64,000 bases of DNA from Raineyella sp. W15-4. Its GTDB lineage: Bacteria > Actinomycetota > Actinomycetes > Propionibacteriales > Propionibacteriaceae. The notes beneath the pieces are model-generated. The model saw nothing but the letters and a program-made list of their open reading frames with translations. It searched no databases and was not told the DNA's origin. The position numbers and the translations under genes are program-made. Where the stretch lies: positions 2,914,001 through 2,978,000 of the forward strand of contig NZ_CP137079.1 of the NCBI RefSeq assembly GCF_033170155.1, read 5' to 3'. Position 1 is the stretch's first letter. Each line of letters opens with the position of its first letter. Shown one piece after another: positions 24,901 through 36,346 of this stretch.

Positions 24901-26674
24901 CGGCCCGACGAGTGTCCGGGGAGATCCGGTCCAACCGGGAGGAGACCAGCACGGCATCCCGTTCGGCATCGGCGACCGCGGCGGTGGCGGCATCGAGGGG
25001 TCGCGGGGGCAGCAGCGCGGCGGGAGGGTCGGCGGCCAGCACCCACCGGTCCGCCTCGCGGGTCAGGGCGGCCGAGTCGACCAGGGCCTGGAAGACCAGC
25101 AGGGTCTCCAGCGGGTTGCCCTTGGCGTACGCGTCGACGAACGGCAGCACCTCGTCGGGCAACTCGTCGCTGATGGAGCGGACCAGCTCTGCGGTGTCGT
25201 TCGCCGACAACGGCGCCAGGGCCACGTACGTGATGCCATCGACTCCCCAGGCCCGGACGCGGTCGACCACGTCGGGGCGACCTGCACAGACCAGGGAGAG
25301 GTGCCCGGCGGAACGGGGGCTGCCTGCCGCGATGGTGATGGCCAGGCGGGCGAGCACCTGCCAGCTCAGGTCGTCGGCCCACTGGCAGTCGTCGACGATG
25401 AGCAGGCCGGGGCGGGCCGGCGTGAACACGGCCGCCAGCAGGGCCGCCACGGCGGCCGGCGCCGCCAGGGCGCGGTCACCGATGCCGCCGGTGGAGGGGG
25501 CGGTGGTGGCCACCGACCCGAACACCTCCGCCAGTTCGGGCACCTGCACCACGGCCGCGGCGAGCAGGCCGCCGAGCTGGCTCCGCACCCGCTCGGCCTC
25601 GCGGGGGTCGGCCGTCAGTCTGGCCACCACCTCGCGCAGCGGGCCCGCGAACAGGCCGAGTGGACGGGCCGCCGTATGGTCGAAGGCGCCGGCCCGCAGC
25701 ACCGTCACACCGGCGTCGGCCACCTGCGCGACGACGGCGTCCAGCAGACGGCTCTTGCCCAGGCCCGAGGCGCCGCTCAGGCACGCCACCGCACCTCCGC
25801 TCCCGCGGGCGGCCTCGGCGCAGGCAGTGAGCGCCGCGAGCTCCGCCGTACGGCCCACGAACGCCGGTTCGTAGTACGCCGGCGGCATGTCGGTGCCGGT
25901 GGCGAGCAGTGCCTCCAGGTCGGTGAGCGCCTCATCGGTGCCGTGGTACCCGGTTTCCGTGCTCGGGTCGAGCACACGCAGGACGATGGGGCGCAGCAGG
26001 GCCGGGACACCGACGATGTCGACCAGCTGGGCGGCCTCGGTCCCGACCGAGCGGGCTCGGCGCAGCGCGCTCGCGGTCCGATTGGCCTCGGCCAGCGCTT
26101 CCAGCAGCACCAGGGCGGCGGCCACCAGGTCGTCGGCGAAGCCCCTGGCCCGGCCGGGGCGGGCATCCGACGGGGCGAGTCGCGGATCGGGCCCGTCGAC
26201 GGTCTCGGTGACGGGGGCCAGCTGGTGGCGCGTCATGCAGGCGTCGAGCAGGGTGACCTCCTCGCTGTCCGCGCGGATGATGACGTTGGCGGCCTGCACA
26301 CCGCCGTGCGCGATGCCCAGGCGGTGCAGGCCGGCCAGCGGGCGGAACACCTCGCTCGCCAGACGGACCTGTTCGTTCGGTGACAAGGGCCCGTGCTGGG
26401 CGGCCCAGGCCTGGATGTCGAGTCCGGCGACGTAGGGCCGGACGATGTCGAGGTGGTCGGGTCCACGCTCGGCGACCCGGGCCGCGACGACCTGCGGCAG
26501 CCGGGCCCGGCGGATGGCCTCCAGCTCGCCGTCCAGCCAGTCGATGCTCCAGGGGAAGGTCAGGGAGAGGTCGACCCGGCGCAGCACCAGCGGGTCGGGT
26601 GACCCGTCGGCCGACACCAGGGTCGTGGTGATGCCCGGGCTGTGCCGAAGCTGGCGGACGGTGGTGGTGTCCAT
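21965..26674 (-). CDS. bphS: BphS-like sensor: pseudokinase + AAA ATPase + TPR region + histidine kinase
   Basis: A 1569-residue multidomain sensor. Residues about 20-260 resemble a Ser/Thr kinase fold, but the catalytic loop reads HGGVQAANVI (Asp replaced) and the DFG position reads LDAC, so it is a pseudokinase. An AAA_16-type ATPase follows with Walker A GASGLGKS (301-308) and Walker B LLIVDDCQWAD (424-434). A long helical, TPR-like region runs to about 1250. A GAF-like stretch then leads to a NarL-class kinase with phospho-acceptor His near 1382 (RIALDLHDDFGH) and an HATPase_c domain with N-box and VVEDDGIGFD. Length and order match Rhodococcus BphS. The ATG at 26674 has a GGGGAG site 7 nt upstream. 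It probably senses aromatic hydrocarbons inside the cell. Confidence 0.88.
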   Translation of the reverse strand: MDTTTVRQLRHSPGITTTLVSADGSPDPLVLRRVDLSLTFPWSIDWLDGELEAIRRARLPQVVAARVAERGPDHLDIVRPYVAGLDIQAWAAQHGPLSPNEQVRLASEVFRPLAGLHRLGIAHGGVQAANVIIRADSEEVTLLDACMTRHQLAPVTETVDGPDPRLAPSDARPGRARGFADDLVAAALVLLEALAEANRTASALRRARSVGTEAAQLVDIVGVPALLRPIVLRVLDPSTETGYHGTDEALTDLEALLATGTDMPPAYYEPAFVGRTAELAALTACAEAARGSGGAVACLSGASGLGKSRLLDAVVAQVADAGVTVLRAGAFDHTAARPLGLFAGPLREVVARLTADPREAERVRSQLGGLLAAAVVQVPELAEVFGSVATTAPSTGGIGDRALAAPAAVAALLAAVFTPARPGLLIVDDCQWADDLSWQVLARLAITIAAGSPRSAGHLSLVCAGRPDVVDRVRAWGVDGITYVALAPLSANDTAELVRSISDELPDEVLPFVDAYAKGNPLETLLVFQALVDSAALTREADRWVLAADPPAALLPPRPLDAATAAVADAERDAVLVSSRLDRISPDTRRAVRQAAVLGRRFAPELLAGALSDSVPVVEAYLLEATAHGLVRGIAEAGSSVCEFTHDRVREAVLRALPAEERRELHRRAARALEEADGAPADYDIAYHFHRAGDDAAAAPYALRAGEAGVRQNALDVAAGNFRIVQAGLADDRSDGTARFRLQEGLGTVHMLLGNYDLAAKELVWAYELSTTRSALDSSRVACLLGELSFKTGAVDDSAEWMGRSMRQIGLRLPAGPFLAGLCALGEVGLLALTWAYRRLRPNRSGTERDHLAARIYNRLLYEWWFVRSPIWSVLAILRGMRFANAAGSTRERAQAYSTASVVSGVAPILAPLALQLANHSLRLRQREGDGWGVAQSHHFRGFALFGARRYAEAIVAYDIAIEAFETYGDRWEQVAAKWQKALCLAGLGRLLEAGVLARDTYADGKRRGDRIGAGTALAIWVRCLPGDVGMETILRELRQASPGDRHTRAMLHLARAWGHLHADQAVQALAAFEQAEEVVDGAAINNHFLAPIRTSHMQVRRLVQDASPASWTRQHQLRAAAARRRFVRARLSALVFWSERPPVLREWAIRLFAKGRRRRGRLALAAAAHSAASISATGEMAACAVVASAVGLRPRRGPLSGLPRVAELCRSLGIRVDRGIVESAQSRNALDGSGSVQHQALLDAVSHLVAAEDVDEVLDELRDAVAATTSARRVEVGRPTTAGAPSGAAVPLGVEPVRDGQGKELTLLERTSTRVAVGEADEASIVAAFPVGEGDRHGPTVEVLAALAAAVIEREGLRRRSMERMVAVQEAERGRIALDLHDDFGHIFAGLMDRLSVLRSSDDPVISAAATDAREYARRGIQVARAVAWSLRPSGLDDISLTGSVEQYVEDCRQMYPTHIEFSVTGRPVPVSPVVTTAVFRIVQEALTNIGRHSGAEEASIMLVFAPGILRVVVEDDGIGFDPDVADRGRSLGLVGMRERARLVDATLSVESRPGAGTLIRVEVPLKP

Positions 26675-26725
26675 CTCTGCTCCCCTATCGGCGCCGTTGC
26701 CGTCTGGTTCGTGGATGTGCACGGG

Positions 26726-26775
26726 CCCCGTTCCCGGGTCACGGACTGTTCGGTGTCCATGACCCGGGAACGGGG
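26726..26775 (-). terminator. Long perfect hairpin between bphB and bphS
   Basis: CCCCGTTCCCGGGTCA (26726-26741) and TGACCCGGGAACGGGG (26760-26775) form a 16-bp perfect stem with an 18-nt loop. It lies 28 bp after the bphB stop and 51 bp before bphS, so it could terminate most bphA-B transcription and limit readthrough into bphST. Confidence 0.75.
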
Positions 26776-26803
26776 ACGAGGCGTACGGTCGACGGTCAGT
26801 CCG

Positions 26804-27616
26804 TCACAGGTCGAGGCCGCCAACGGTCTCGGCCAGGCCGCGGACACCCATGCCACCGTCGCAGTTGATGATCGACCCGGTGGCGGTGGGGGAGTTCTCC
26901 TTCGACGCCAGAAGGACGTACGGGCCAGTGTAGTCCTCGGCGGTGGGCAGTTCCTGGAGCACGGTGCAGGCCTTGACCAGCTCCTCCAGCGGGAACGCCG
27001 AGATGGCGGTCTTGTCCATGCCCACCGAGCCGGGGCCACGCAGGTCGGTCGGGATGGCACCCGGCGCCACGCCGTTGACGCGGATCTTCGGGCCGAGCTC
27101 GTAGGCCAGCTGGCGGATGAGGCCGACCACGGCATGCTTGGTGCCGGTGTAGAGGGGGCCGCCACCGCCGGGGTAGAAGCCGGCGTTCGACACGGTGAAG
27201 ATCATCGAGCCGCGGCTGGCGGCCAGTGGCTTGACGGCGGCGCGGGCACCGTGCAGGTAGCCCTTGACGTTCACGTGGAACATCTCGTCGAACATCGTGT
27301 CCAGCTCATCGGCCGGCACGTCGACCAGCTTCCGGGAGAAGTCCCAGATGCCGGCGTTGCCGACGAACGTGTCCAGGCGGCCGTACTTCTCGACCGTCTC
27401 GGCGACGATGCGCTCGTTGTCCTGGTAGCTGCGGACGTCGCCCTCGACGACGTGGACGGCGTCGCCGTGGGCCTGGCGCAGCTCCTCGGCGCGCTGCGAC
27501 GACTTCTCCAGCACGCCCACCCGGGCGTCCTCGGCCACGAACCGGTCGACCAGGGCACGGCCCAGGCCCGACCCGCCGCCGGTGACGATCATGACGTTCT
27601 TCTCCAACCAACCCAT
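26804..27616 (-). CDS. bphB: cis-Dihydrodiol dehydrogenase (BphB-like SDR)
   Basis: A 270-residue short-chain dehydrogenase that oxidises the cis-2,3-dihydrodiol made by the upstream dioxygenase to a catechol-type diol, reducing NAD+. It has the NAD motif TGGGSGLG near residue 12, the NAG motif VGNAGIW, catalytic Ser in FTVSNAGF and YTGTKHA (Tyr-x3-Lys). These blocks, and the C-terminal CDGGMGVRG, are those of BphB/TodD-type enzymes. The ATG has an AGGAAGAG ribosome-binding site. It follows bphA4 by 43 bp. No bphC extradiol dioxygenase gene lies between, unlike the Rhodococcus RHA1 order. Confidence 0.92.
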   Translation of the reverse strand: MGWLEKNVMIVTGGGSGLGRALVDRFVAEDARVGVLEKSSQRAEELRQAHGDAVHVVEGDVRSYQDNERIVAETVEKYGRLDTFVGNAGIWDFSRKLVDVPADELDTMFDEMFHVNVKGYLHGARAAVKPLAASRGSMIFTVSNAGFYPGGGGPLYTGTKHAVVGLIRQLAYELGPKIRVNGVAPGAIPTDLRGPGSVGMDKTAISAFPLEELVKACTVLQELPTAEDYTGPYVLLASKENSPTATGSIINCDGGMGVRGLAETVGGLDL

Positions 27617-27659
27617 GGTTCTCTTCCTTCTCTATGTACGTTCGTGGTGGTGGTGCAGC

Positions 27660-29233
<1,574 letters not shown>

Positions 29234-29797
29234 CTAGAAGAAGAAGCTGAGGTTGTTGGCCAGGATGGTGCTCTGGTCGATCAGGATCGTGCGGCTGACG
29301 ATCTCGAAACCGGCCTCGGTGTCCGTACGGCGCAGCAGGTCGCGGCGCTCCCCGGCGAAGTGGTCGAGCTGGCGCTCGAGGCGGTTGCGATGGATCATGA
29401 ACACGTTCGAGACCTGGAACTCGCCCTCCTGCGGACCGGGGACGATCATCACGTTGGAGATCGCGTGCCGGGTGCGCGAGGCCGGGTTCTCCGACCAGCT
29501 GACGTCCGCCAGGATCTTGCGGAGCCGGCCGCGCATCGTCTGGGCGTCCTCGTCAAAGTGCGCGTACTCGCCCGGCTTGGACCACTCCTTGGCGGAGTCC
29601 CGCACCATCCGGGTGGTGCGGATCGGCATGAAGTAGTGGATGTCCTCGGCCAGCAGGGCGAACCACTCCTCGAACCGGCGGTCGTTGAGGAGCTTGGCCT
29701 CCCAGTAGTAGAACTGCTCGATCTCGTGCTGCAGGACCGGGTCGACCGGTGCCGGCTTGGTCTGGAACGCCACGGTGGGCGGGGCGACGTCGATCAT
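29234..29797 (-). CDS. bphA2: Aromatic-ring dioxygenase small (beta) subunit (BphA2-like)
   Basis: A 187-residue beta subunit of the alpha3beta3 terminal oxygenase. Beta subunits are structural and have an NTF2-like fold. Typical elements are IEQFYYWEAKLLNDRRFEEW near the N-terminus, the DIHYFMPIR strand, SRTRHAISNV and a C-terminus of ILANNLSFFF, all of the biphenyl/toluene dioxygenase class. An AAGGAGG ribosome-binding site precedes the ATG. The gap to bphA1 is 37 bp. Confidence 0.94.
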   Translation of the reverse strand: MIDVAPPTVAFQTKPAPVDPVLQHEIEQFYYWEAKLLNDRRFEEWFALLAEDIHYFMPIRTTRMVRDSAKEWSKPGEYAHFDEDAQTMRGRLRKILADVSWSENPASRTRHAISNVMIVPGPQEGEFQVSNVFMIHRNRLERQLDHFAGERRDLLRRTDTEAGFEIVSRTILIDQSTILANNLSFFF

Positions 29798-29834
29798 GAC
29801 TCCTCCTTGGAGACGTTCAGGCAGTGGCGGGTGG

Positions 29835-31444
<1,610 letters not shown>

Positions 31445-31536
31445 TCACATCCCACGGGTGCCCCAGCAGGGGCTGAGATCAAGCTGACGCGCTTGGACCG
31501 TCGAACCTGTCCGGATCATGCCGGCGTAGGAAGTGA
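31445..31536 (+). ncRNA. TPP riboswitch (THI element)
   Basis: The conserved thi-box elements appear in order: GGGTGCCCC, then GGCTGAGATCA, then GACCGTCGAACCTG, then CCGGATCATGCCGGCGTAGG. TCAC at 31445-31448 and TCC at 31450-31452 can pair with GTGA (31533-31536) and GGA (31529-31531) to form P1. The 3' arm includes AGGAAGTGAG, the only ribosome-binding-like sequence before thiG (ATG at 31547), so thiamine pyrophosphate binding would hide it and block translation. Confidence 0.93.
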
Positions 31537-31546
31537 GTGCACGACA

Positions 31547-32335
31547 ATGGCTGACACGTTCACGCTCGGTGGCCACCAGTTCTCGTCCCGTTTCATCCTG
31601 GGCTCGGGCAAGTACAACCTCGACCTGATCCGAGCAGCCGTCGAGCAGGCCGGGGCACAGATGATCACACTCGCGCTCCGGCGGGCCGACACCGATACCG
31701 ACAGCGTCCTGGACCACATCCCCGAGGACGTGACGGTGCTGCCCAACACCTCCGGGGCCCGCACGGCCGACGAGGCCGTACGGATCGCCCGGCTTGCCCG
31801 CGAGCTCGGCTGCGGCGACTTCGTCAAGATCGAGGTGATCCGCGACACCAAGTACCTGCTGCCGGACAACCAGGAGACCATCCGGGCGACCGAGACGCTG
31901 GCCGGTGAAGGGTTCATCGTGCTCCCGTACATGCACCCGGACCTGAACGTGGCCCGCGACCTGGTCGCCGCCGGAGCGGCGGCCGTGATGCCACTCGCAG
32001 CCCCGATCGGCTCGAACCGCGGGCTCGCCGCACGCGAGTTCCTCCAGATCCTGATCGACGAGATCGACGTGCCGATCATTGTCGACGCCGGCATCGGCCG
32101 CCCGTCGCAGGCCTGTGAGGCGATGGAGATGGGCGCCGCCGCGATCATGGCCAACACCGCGATCGCGACCGCTGCCGACGTCCCCGCCATGGCCCGGGCG
32201 TTCAGGCTGGCCATCGAGGCCGGCCGCGCCGGGTACCTGGCCGGGGGCGGCAGAGTGCTCGAACGTGGCGCTGAGGCGTCCAGCCCACTGACCGCGTTCC
32301 TCGACGGGATGGGCCTGGACGAGGTCACCGCATGA
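31547..32335 (+). CDS. thiG: Thiazole synthase
   Basis: A 262-residue TIM-barrel enzyme that joins 1-deoxy-xylulose-5-phosphate, dehydroglycine and sulfur from ThiS thiocarboxylate to form the thiazole phosphate of thiamine. The N-terminus [19 protein letters not shown] and the Schiff-base lysine in DFVKIEVI (near residue 97) are typical, as are the phosphate-binding [12 protein letters not shown] loop and IMANTAIA. An in-frame extension upstream runs through the riboswitch and is not coding. The start lies 10 nt after the riboswitch. The stop overlaps the thiH ATG (ATGA). Confidence 0.97.
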   Translation: MADTFTLGGHQFSSRFILGSGKYNLDLIRAAVEQAGAQMITLALRRADTDTDSVLDHIPEDVTVLPNTSGARTADEAVRIARLARELGCGDFVKIEVIRDTKYLLPDNQETIRATETLAGEGFIVLPYMHPDLNVARDLVAAGAAAVMPLAAPIGSNRGLAAREFLQILIDEIDVPIIVDAGIGRPSQACEAMEMGAAAIMANTAIATAADVPAMARAFRLAIEAGRAGYLAGGGRVLERGAEASSPLTAFLDGMGLDEVTA

Positions 32336-33483
32336 GGCACACCGACCACATGGGGTTCTACTCCCGACAGGAGCACCTCGACTCCGGCCTGATGGGGCAG
32401 GTGCTGGGCCAGGTGGCGGCGACCGACTTCTCGGTGTTCACCGGCCGTGACGTCGCAGCGGCCCTCAGCCACCGCACCCGTACGGTCGACGACTTCGCCG
32501 CGCTCCTGTCCCCCGCGGCCGCTCCGCTGCTCGAGGACCTCGCCGTGGCGGCCAAGCGCGAGACCCGCGACCACTTCGGCACCTCGATCCAGCTGTTCAC
32601 GCCGCTGTACATCGCCAACTACTGCGCGAACCTGTGCACCTACTGCGGATTCGCGGCCGACAACCGCATCCACCGGATGCGGCTCACGCCCGAGGGCATC
32701 GACGCGGAATTGCGGGCCATCGCCGCCACCGGCCTCGAGGAGATCCTCCTCCTCACCGGAGAGAGCCCCAAGTTCTCCGACACCGACTACATCGCCGACG
32801 CCGTCCGCCGGGCTGCACGGCTGTTCCGGACCGTCGGGCTCGAGATCCAGCCCGTCAACACCGACGAGTACCGCATGCTGCACGAAGCGGGAGCCGATGC
32901 CGTCTCGGTGTACCAGGAGACCTACAACCCGGACGCGTACGACCTGCTGCACCCGGGTGGCCGCAAGCGCAGCTTCCCCTACCGCTTCCAGTCCCAGGAG
33001 CGGGCGCTCCGTGGCGGCATGCGCAGCGTCGGCTTCGGCGCACTGCTCGGCCTGGACGACTGGCGCGCCGACGCCCTGGCGACCGGGCTGCACGCCTCCC
33101 TGGTGCAGAAGGCCCACCCCACCGCGGAGCTCAGCCTGTCCTGCCCGCGGTTGCGCCCGACCGTGGCGGACGCCACCGTCAACCCTCGCGACGTGCACGA
33201 GCGCCAGCTGTTCCAGATCCTGTGCGCCTACCGACTCTTCCTGCCGTACGCGGGCATCACGGTCTCCACCCGCGAACGGGCCGTGTTCCGCGACAACGTG
33301 ATCGGCGTCGTGGCGACCAAGGTGTCCGCAGGTGTCAGCACAGGCGTGGGAGACCACGCGGAGGGCCTGGAGTCAGGGGACGAGCAGTTCGAGATCGCCG
33401 ACGGGCGTGGCGTACCGGAGGTGCGCGCCGCCATCCGCGCCAAGGGGCTGCAACCGGTCATGAACGACCACGTGCTGGTCTGA
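32332..33483 (+). CDS. thiH: 2-Iminoacetate synthase (radical SAM)
   Basis: A 383-residue radical S-adenosylmethionine enzyme that cleaves tyrosine to dehydroglycine (2-iminoacetate) and p-cresol, supplying the glycine-derived part of thiazole. The [4Fe-4S] motif CANLCTYC is near residue 98, and residues around 180-200 carry QETYNPDAY typical of ThiH. Many aerobic actinobacteria use the oxidase ThiO instead, so ThiH suggests thiamine synthesis that works at low oxygen. Coupled to thiG by a 4-bp overlap. No thiS or thiF lies beside it. Confidence 0.95.
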   Translation: MRHTDHMGFYSRQEHLDSGLMGQVLGQVAATDFSVFTGRDVAAALSHRTRTVDDFAALLSPAAAPLLEDLAVAAKRETRDHFGTSIQLFTPLYIANYCANLCTYCGFAADNRIHRMRLTPEGIDAELRAIAATGLEEILLLTGESPKFSDTDYIADAVRRAARLFRTVGLEIQPVNTDEYRMLHEAGADAVSVYQETYNPDAYDLLHPGGRKRSFPYRFQSQERALRGGMRSVGFGALLGLDDWRADALATGLHASLVQKAHPTAELSLSCPRLRPTVADATVNPRDVHERQLFQILCAYRLFLPYAGITVSTRERAVFRDNVIGVVATKVSAGVSTGVGDHAEGLESGDEQFEIADGRGVPEVRAAIRAKGLQPVMNDHVLV

Positions 33484-33532
33484 GGCGGCCTCCAGCAGGC
33501 CCCCACCGTCCGCGCCGGCCGCTGGCTCCGGC

Positions 33533-34513
33533 TCAGCTCCCGGAGCGCACCCAGCGGGCGAAGTCCATGGCCCAGTAGGTCAGGATGATGTCCGCCCCGG
33601 CGCGCCGGATCGAGGTGAGCAGCTCGCGCACCATCCGCTCCCGGTCGATCCAGCCGCGCTCCGCGGCGGCCTCGACCATGGCGTACTCGCCGGAGACGTT
33701 GTACGCCGCGACCGGCACGTTGACCGCGTCGCGCACCTGGCGCAGCACGTCCAGGTAGGACAGGGCCGGCTTGACCATCACGATGTCGGCGCCCTCGGCG
33801 AGGTCGAGCTCGACCTCGACCAGGGCCTCGCGGGCGTTGGCGGGGTCCTGCTGGTAGGTCTTGCGGTCTCCGGTGAGCGAGGAGTCGACGGCCTCGCGGA
33901 ACGGGCCGTAGAACGCCGAGGCGTACTTGGCCGCGTACGCCATGATCACGGTGTCCTGGTGACCGGCGGCGTCCAGGGCATCGCGGATCGCGCCGACCTG
34001 GCCGTCCATCATCCCCGAGGGCGCCACGACGTGGGCGCCACGGTCGGCGTGCATGACGGCCATCCGGGCATAGAGCTCGTTGGTCGCGTCGTTGTCCACC
34101 CGGCCGTCACCGGCCAGCAGGCCGCAGTGGCCGTGGTCGGTGAACTCGTCGAGGCAGACGTCGGTCATCACCAGCAGGTCGTCGCCGACCGCGTCCTTGA
34201 CCGCGGCGGTGGCCACGTTGAGGATGCCGTCCTCGGCCAGGGCGCCGGACCCGGTCGCGTCCTTGGCCTGCGGCACGCCGAACAGCATGATCCCGGCCAG
34301 CCCCAGCCCGGCGCACTCCTCGGCGACCCGTCGGATGTTGTCCAGGTCGTGCTGCGACTGCCCCGGCAGGGAGGAGATCGGACGCGAGCCGGTGAGGCCC
34401 TCGGCGACGAAGGCCGGGTAGATCAGCTGCCTGGGCTCGACGACGGTCTCCGCGACCATCGCCCGCATGGCGGGGGTGGTGCGGAGGCGGCGGGGACGGT
34501 ACGGGACGGCCAT
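33533..34513 (-). CDS. hemB: Delta-aminolevulinic acid dehydratase (porphobilinogen synthase)
   Basis: A 326-residue enzyme condensing two 5-aminolevulinate molecules to porphobilinogen. The Schiff-base lysines are in MAYAAKYASAFYGPFR and VMVKPALSYLD. The metal-site segment reads DVCLDEFTDHGHCG, with Asp replacing most of the zinc-binding cysteines, so it is probably a Mg/K-dependent rather than Zn-dependent form. A CTGGAGG ribosome-binding site precedes the ATG. It ends the rex-hemA-hemC-hemD-hemB run, 23 bp after hemD, and converges on thiH. Confidence 0.96.
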   Translation of the reverse strand: MAVPYRPRRLRTTPAMRAMVAETVVEPRQLIYPAFVAEGLTGSRPISSLPGQSQHDLDNIRRVAEECAGLGLAGIMLFGVPQAKDATGSGALAEDGILNVATAAVKDAVGDDLLVMTDVCLDEFTDHGHCGLLAGDGRVDNDATNELYARMAVMHADRGAHVVAPSGMMDGQVGAIRDALDAAGHQDTVIMAYAAKYASAFYGPFREAVDSSLTGDRKTYQQDPANAREALVEVELDLAEGADIVMVKPALSYLDVLRQVRDAVNVPVAAYNVSGEYAMVEAAAERGWIDRERMVRELLTSIRRAGADIILTYWAMDFARWVRSGS

Positions 34514-34536
34514 GCTTGCCTCCAGGACGTGGCGGA

Positions 34537-36270
34537 TCAGGACGTGCGCTTGCGGCCGCGGGCGCCCCGGCGCGTCTCCGACGGCTTGAGCACCGGCTGG
34601 CCCTTGGCCAGGTAGGCGTCGCGCCGGTCGGCGGCGAAGCCGGCCAGGGCGTCGGCCAGGTCGACCGCGGACGGTTTCGCGGCGATGACGTCGACCCGCA
34701 GGCCGTGCTCCTCGCAGGTCTTGGCGGTCTGCGGGCCGATCGCGGCGATGACGGTGCAGGAGTGCGGCTTGCCGGCGATGCCGACCAGGTTGCGCACCGT
34801 CGAGGACGAGGTGAACACGACCGCGTCGAACTGGCCGGTCTTGATCGCCTCGCGCACCGGGGCCGCCGGCGGGGCCGCCCGCACGGTCCGGTAGGCGGTG
34901 ACGTCCTCGACCTCCCAGCCGAGCGCGGTCAGGCCGGCCTTGAGGGTCTCGGTGGCGATGTCGGCGCGGGGCAGGAAGATCCGGTTGATCGGGTCCAGCG
35001 CCGGATCGTACGGCGGGAACTCGGCTGCCAGACCCCGGGCGGACTGCTCGCCGGTGGGCACGATCTCGGGTTCGATGCCCCAGGCGCGCAGGGCGTTCGC
35101 GGTGGTCGCACCGACCGCGGCAACCTTGAGCCCGGAGAAGGCGCGGGCGTCCAGCCCGTACTGCTCGAACCGTTCCCGGACCGCCTTGAGGGCGTTCACC
35201 GAGGTGAAGCAGACCCACTCGAACCGGCCCTCGACCAGTCCGCGGATGGCCTTGTCCATCTGCTGGGGACTGCGCGGCGGCTCGACCGAGATGGTCGGCA
35301 CCTCCTCGGGGATCGCCCCGTACGTCCGTAGCCGGGTGACCAGCGGACCGGCCTGGTCCTTGGTGCGCGGCACCAGCACCCGCCAGCCGAACAGCGGCTT
35401 CGACTCGTACCAGGTGAGATCGTCGCGCTGCTCCACCGCCGGGCCGATCATCACGTGCACCAACGTCTTGTCCGGCAGTCCGGCGGCCTGGACCGCCTCG
35501 GCCAGCTGGGCGAGGGTGGTGAGCACCGTGGTCTGGGCGGTCGACCCGCCGCCGAGGACGGCCAGCGCGGCCTCGGAAGCCGGGCGGCCCGATGACACGG
35601 CGGCGTCGGCGATGTCGGCGACGACGTCCACCCGGGTGTTCACCACCAGGGTGCCGGTGGGCGCCCACTGGGCGGACTGTGCCTTGGTGAAGGTGCCGTC
35701 GGTGGCGGACACGAAGTGGATGCCGTCGGACTTGTTCAGCGCGATGCCGACGTACTCGGGGACCGCGGTGAGCGAGGAGACGCCCGGCACGATCTCGAAG
35801 TCGATCCCGCCCTTGACGCACACCGCGGCCTCGTCGGCGACGTTCGCATCCATGAACGGGTCACCCTTGACCAGGCGGACGACCCGCCGGCCGCGGTTCG
35901 CGAGCCGGAGGACCTCCTTGGCCCGGTTGGACGGGGTGAGCGGGCGGCCGTCGTCGTGGCAGGCCAGACACTCGGGGTGCACGCCCGGCTTCAGCCGGAC
36001 GGCCGGATGGTCGAGGATCGCGAACAGGTCCGGGCTGTCCATGATCACCGCGTCCGCGTCGGACAGGGTCTGGACGGCCATCAGGGTCAGCAGGTCGGGG
36101 TCCCCGGGACCGGTGCCCACGAAGATGACCCGGCCGCGGCCGGCCGGGCCCTCCCCGGGCAGCGCATCGAGTCCCTCGGTCTGGCCGCCGGGGGCGGTGC
36201 CTGCCGGGACGGGGGCGTGCGGGTCGCCGGACTTGTCGTCCCGCTGGTTCGAAGCCGGAATCGTCGTCAA
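34537..36270 (-). CDS. hemD: Uroporphyrinogen-III synthase with N-terminal methyltransferase-like domain
   Basis: A 577-residue fusion. Residues about 45-280 resemble SAM-dependent uroporphyrinogen-III methyltransferase (FVGTGPGDPDLLTL), but the usual GGDPFVFGRGGEE block reads KGDPFMDANVADEA, so methylation activity is doubtful. Residues about 300-560 form the HemD domain that cyclises hydroxymethylbilane to uroporphyrinogen III (VLVPRTKDQAGPL, FTSVNALKAV, FTSSSTVRNL). The same arrangement is usual in actinobacteria. The start is uncertain: I favour TTG at 36270 (LTTIPASNQ), because upstream sequence loses coding character and no nearer ATG or GTG precedes the methyltransferase fold. Confidence 0.88.
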   Translation of the reverse strand: MTTIPASNQRDDKSGDPHAPVPAGTAPGGQTEGLDALPGEGPAGRGRVIFVGTGPGDPDLLTLMAVQTLSDADAVIMDSPDLFAILDHPAVRLKPGVHPECLACHDDGRPLTPSNRAKEVLRLANRGRRVVRLVKGDPFMDANVADEAAVCVKGGIDFEIVPGVSSLTAVPEYVGIALNKSDGIHFVSATDGTFTKAQSAQWAPTGTLVVNTRVDVVADIADAAVSSGRPASEAALAVLGGGSTAQTTVLTTLAQLAEAVQAAGLPDKTLVHVMIGPAVEQRDDLTWYESKPLFGWRVLVPRTKDQAGPLVTRLRTYGAIPEEVPTISVEPPRSPQQMDKAIRGLVEGRFEWVCFTSVNALKAVRERFEQYGLDARAFSGLKVAAVGATTANALRAWGIEPEIVPTGEQSARGLAAEFPPYDPALDPINRIFLPRADIATETLKAGLTALGWEVEDVTAYRTVRAAPPAAPVREAIKTGQFDAVVFTSSSTVRNLVGIAGKPHSCTVIAAIGPQTAKTCEEHGLRVDVIAAKPSAVDLADALAGFAADRRDAYLAKGQPVLKPSETRRGARGRKRTS

Positions 36271-36346
36271 CTGCGTTCTCTCGTTCTCAGGCCTGCGAGC
36301 GACGGCCGACGACCGGTCGCCCGCCGGTGGCAGGTGGCACCCGGCA

